Below, one piece after another: positions 60,180-64,000 of a stretch of DNA of 64,000 bases; within the stretch, counting starts at the first letter, position 1; each line of letters opens with the position of its first letter. A program made the position numbers and the translations under genes. The notes beneath the pieces were generated by a model. That model ran no database searches, was not told where the DNA came from, and saw nothing but the letters and a program-made list of their open reading frames with translations. Source of the DNA: Coriaria nepalensis (lineage: Eukaryota > Streptophyta > Magnoliopsida > Cucurbitales > Coriariaceae); contig CP114497.1 of NCBI GenBank assembly GCA_027186245.1, forward strand, positions 2,053,501 through 2,117,500, in the 5' to 3' direction.

Positions 60180-62348
60180 ATGTATTCATGTGATTGCATT
60201 GATGCGCAATGGCCTCCGGACGAGCTCCTAATGAAATACCAATACATCTCAGATGTCCTAATCGCCCTTGCCTATTTCTCCATCCCCTTAGAACTCATCT
60301 ACTTCGTCCAAAAATCTGCATTCTTCCCTTACAGATGGGTCCTCATGCAATTTGGTGCATTCATAATCCTATGTGGTGCAACACACTTCATCAACCTATG
60401 GACCTTCACCATGCACTCTAAATCTCTAGCCATACTGATGACAGTTGCCAAAATCGCTTGCGCCTTTGTCTCTTGTGTAACTGCTTTAATGCTTGTCCAC
60501 ATCATTCCGGACCTTTTAAGTGTCAAAACCCGAGAATTATTTCTCAAGAACAAGGCGGAAGAGCTTGATAGGGAAATGGGTCTTATACTAACTCAAGAGG
60601 AAACTGGGCGGCACGTTAGAATGTTGACACATGAAATAAGAAGCACTCTAGATAGGGATACTATATTAAAGACTACACTAGTTGAGTTGGGCAAGACTTT
60701 AGAGCTTGAAGAGTGTGCTTTATGGATGCCATCTAGAATGGGATTGAACCTATTGCTTTCTCATGCTTTGAATTATCAGAGTCAAGTTGGGACAAATGTT
60801 CCGATTAATCTTCCTATAGTTAGTGAAGTTTTCAATAGTGCGAGGGCAGTTAGGATTCCTTATACTTGTCCATTGGCTAGGGCTAGACCTCTTGTGGGAC
60901 GATACATCCCGCCTGAAGTCGTGGCCGTTCGGGTCCCACTTTTGAATCTAGCGAATTTTCAGATCAATGATTGGTCAGATCTTCCTGCTAAGAGTTATGC
61001 CATCATGGTTTTGATTCTACCCACTGATAGCAGTAGGAAATGGCGGGACCATGAGTTGGAACTTGTCGATGTTGTTGCCGATCAGGTTCCAGTGTCAGAT
61101 TGCTTTTTAAGCTTGCTTTACCCAAGAATCCTCTTGTCTTTTTTTCTTATCATTTTTCCATATGCTATAAATTTTCACACCTTGGGATGAATTTCTTATA
61201 GGTGGCTGTTGCTCTTTCGCATGCTGCTATTTTAGAAGAGTCAATGAGGGCCCGTAATCAGCTAATGGAGCAGAACATTGCTTTGGACTCGGCCCGAAGA
61301 GAGGCAGAGATGGCAATACATGCTCGTAATGATTTCTTAGGTGTAATGAATCATGAAATGCGAACCCCAATGCATGCGATTATCGCTCTGTCTTCGCTTC
61401 TTTTGGAAACCGAACTGATTCCAGAACAAAGAGTTATGACAGAGACAATTTTGAAGAGCGGCAACCTTTTGGCGACGCTTATTAATGATGTGTTAGATCT
61501 TTCTAGACTTGAAGACGGAAGTCTAGAGTTTGATATCAGAGCATTTGACCTGCATGGTGTTTTCAAAGAGGTGAGCTAGTAAAAAAATTTCACCCTTAAC
61601 TGACATTTGAGCTAACATTTACTGTGCCCAATAACTGTAGGTGGTGAATTTGATCAAGCCTATTGCTCTGGTAAAGAAATTATTGATAAGTTTGGTTCTC
61701 TCTCCGGATTTACCCGTTTTTGCTGTTGGCGATGAATCACGGCTTATTCAAACAATGTTAAATGTTGTGGGAAATGCTGTGAAGTTCACTAAGGAGGGTT
61801 ATGTTTCAGTTATAGTGTCTGTTGCAAGACCAGACTCTCTAAGAGACTGGAAGCCTTCTGAATTTCAGCCCTTCTTAAGTGATGGTTACTTCTACTTAAA
61901 AATACAGGTTGAATATGACTGTTCTCTTAAAGAATGTTATTTAGCAACTATTTAGTAATTTGATTTCTGTTCTCTCTTTAAATTTGGCAGGTGAAAGATT
62001 CGGGCTGTGGGATTCTCCCACAGGACATCCCTCATGTATTTACGAGATTTACTCAGCCGAGAAGCGAGTCCAGTCGAGCCAATAGTGGGGCTGGACTTGG
62101 ATTAGCCATCTGCAAACGGTATGTTTGTCAATTGTTTTTCATTCGTCGAATTTTTTCTTACTCTTATACTTAGCGGTCTATTTGATTGGATTAGGTTCAT
62201 GAATCTAATGGGCAGTCACATTTGGGTCGAGAGTGAGGGGCTCGAGAGAGGGACCACGGCCATACTGGTAGTGAGACTTGGGATTTGGAGTGGTAATGAC
62301 ACTCCGAATGAGTTATCAGTGAAGCAGTTTGTGCCTGTAATATCATAG
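60180..62348 (+). CDS. ERS1: Ethylene receptor ERS1 (subfamily I, no receiver domain)
   Basis: Five exons, 60180-61085, 61202-61570, 61641-61907, 61991-62118 and 62195-62348, give 607 residues. Three N-terminal membrane helices bind ethylene through copper: Cys65 and His69 are in place ([12 protein letters not shown]), and Cys4 and Cys6 (CDC) can form the dimer disulfide. A GAF domain (about 158-307) and a histidine-kinase domain follow, with His353 in [15 protein letters not shown]-box [11 protein letters not shown]1 DSGCGI, F-box FTRFTQ and G2 GAGLGLAI. The protein ends about 35 residues after the kinase with no receiver domain, which separates ERS1 from ETR1. It sits in the endoplasmic reticulum membrane and represses ethylene responses through CTR1 until ethylene binds. 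All key residues are intact. Confidence 0.96.
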
Positions 62349-62880
62349 AGGAGCAGATCTACCCAAATATAAACCCGTAAACTTCGGAGAGCATGATCCG
62401 GTTTCTTCATATCAAAAAACGATATAGACAATAATGTTTAGATACAGACAAGTCTCTGTTGTAATTCCTACTGTTGTATTATCATTATAGTACAAGTTAT
62501 GAGACAGCTCCAATCAGAAAGACCTATATCAGGTTTTGGTCATTGTAATTTTCTTCATGATCGAAAAATTCAGAGGTCAAATGTACATTCAATACAACGT
62601 ACCAGAGGTAGAGTGGAAGGTATAAACACCCAAAAAAGTAAATTGCTTCCCACGAAAAGAAACCAATAAATAAAGCAGAATGAACTACAAAATGTTAGGC
62701 ATATTGCTAATAAGGTTTGAGAACCCCGTTCAACTAAAATATTGTAGTAAAATAATCCAATACTACCAGAAACAAGAAACACGAGTCACTTCTTAGTGGA
62801 AGTGAACTTGAAATATTTAGTATATCAACTTGAATACTTGTAAACAATAGTGTCATAGTAGAACATCTATCCAAGTCAAC
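62349..62880. other. Convergent 3' flanks of ERS1 and RPL19
   Basis: No gene is seen. The sequence is compatible with the two 3' untranslated regions. Confidence 0.6.

Positions 62881-64000
<1,120 letters not shown>

Overview
This window is nuclear DNA of a eudicot plant. The genes are intron-rich with AT-rich introns, the leaders carry (CT)n/(GA)n runs, the intergenic DNA is very AT-rich and holds transposon remnants, and every recognisable protein belongs to a plant family. I cannot name the species from sequence alone. Exon models below were built by hand from splice sites, reading-frame continuity and recalled family proteins; no transcript data were available.

Layout, left to right: a GPI-type proline-rich secreted protein (75-581); about 4.8 kb of repeats; a linker histone H1 (5380-6084); a small basic protein of unknown function (9717-10178); a cellulose-synthase-like D gene closest to CSLD5 (minus, 11830-15791); about 6.5 kb with a long-inverted-repeat element and an LTR remnant; a ZIP-family metal transporter (22327-24706); a SYP4-group trans-Golgi syntaxin (minus, 25472-27970) head-to-head with a Di19 zinc-finger gene (28663-30376); a protein with two Myb/SANT-like domains (minus, 30640-32376); a degenerate hAT-like element; an NDT1-type NAD+ carrier (35309-37799); a KIN-14 kinesin with a calponin-homology domain (43673-48968); a decayed PDCD2/MYND gene (49750-52050); a GH28 polygalacturonase-like gene (minus, 52743-54763); an L-aspartate oxidase fragment and a copia gag remnant; the ethylene receptor ERS1 (60180-62348); and the 3' part of ribosomal protein L19 (minus, from 62881, running off the right edge).

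From memory, the gene order resembles two Arabidopsis neighbourhoods interleaved. SYP42, a Di19 gene, a Myb/SANT-like gene, a PDCD2/MYND gene and RPL19 are neighbours at At4g02195-At4g02230. NDT1 and a CH-domain kinesin-14 are neighbours at At2g47490-At2g47500. The genes do not form an operon or a single pathway; they are a mixture of housekeeping, trafficking, cell-wall and hormone-signalling genes.

I found no convincing undescribed gene system. The most unusual signals concern splicing. Two unrelated genes (Di19 and the kinesin) each carry a minor-spliceosome (U12) AT-AC intron with near-perfect donor and branch-site sequences, and the kinesin's next intron has a GC donor. Also notable are the multiply disrupted PDCD2/MYND gene, the exon-level duplication inside the Myb/SANT-like gene, and several hairpin-forming repeats.
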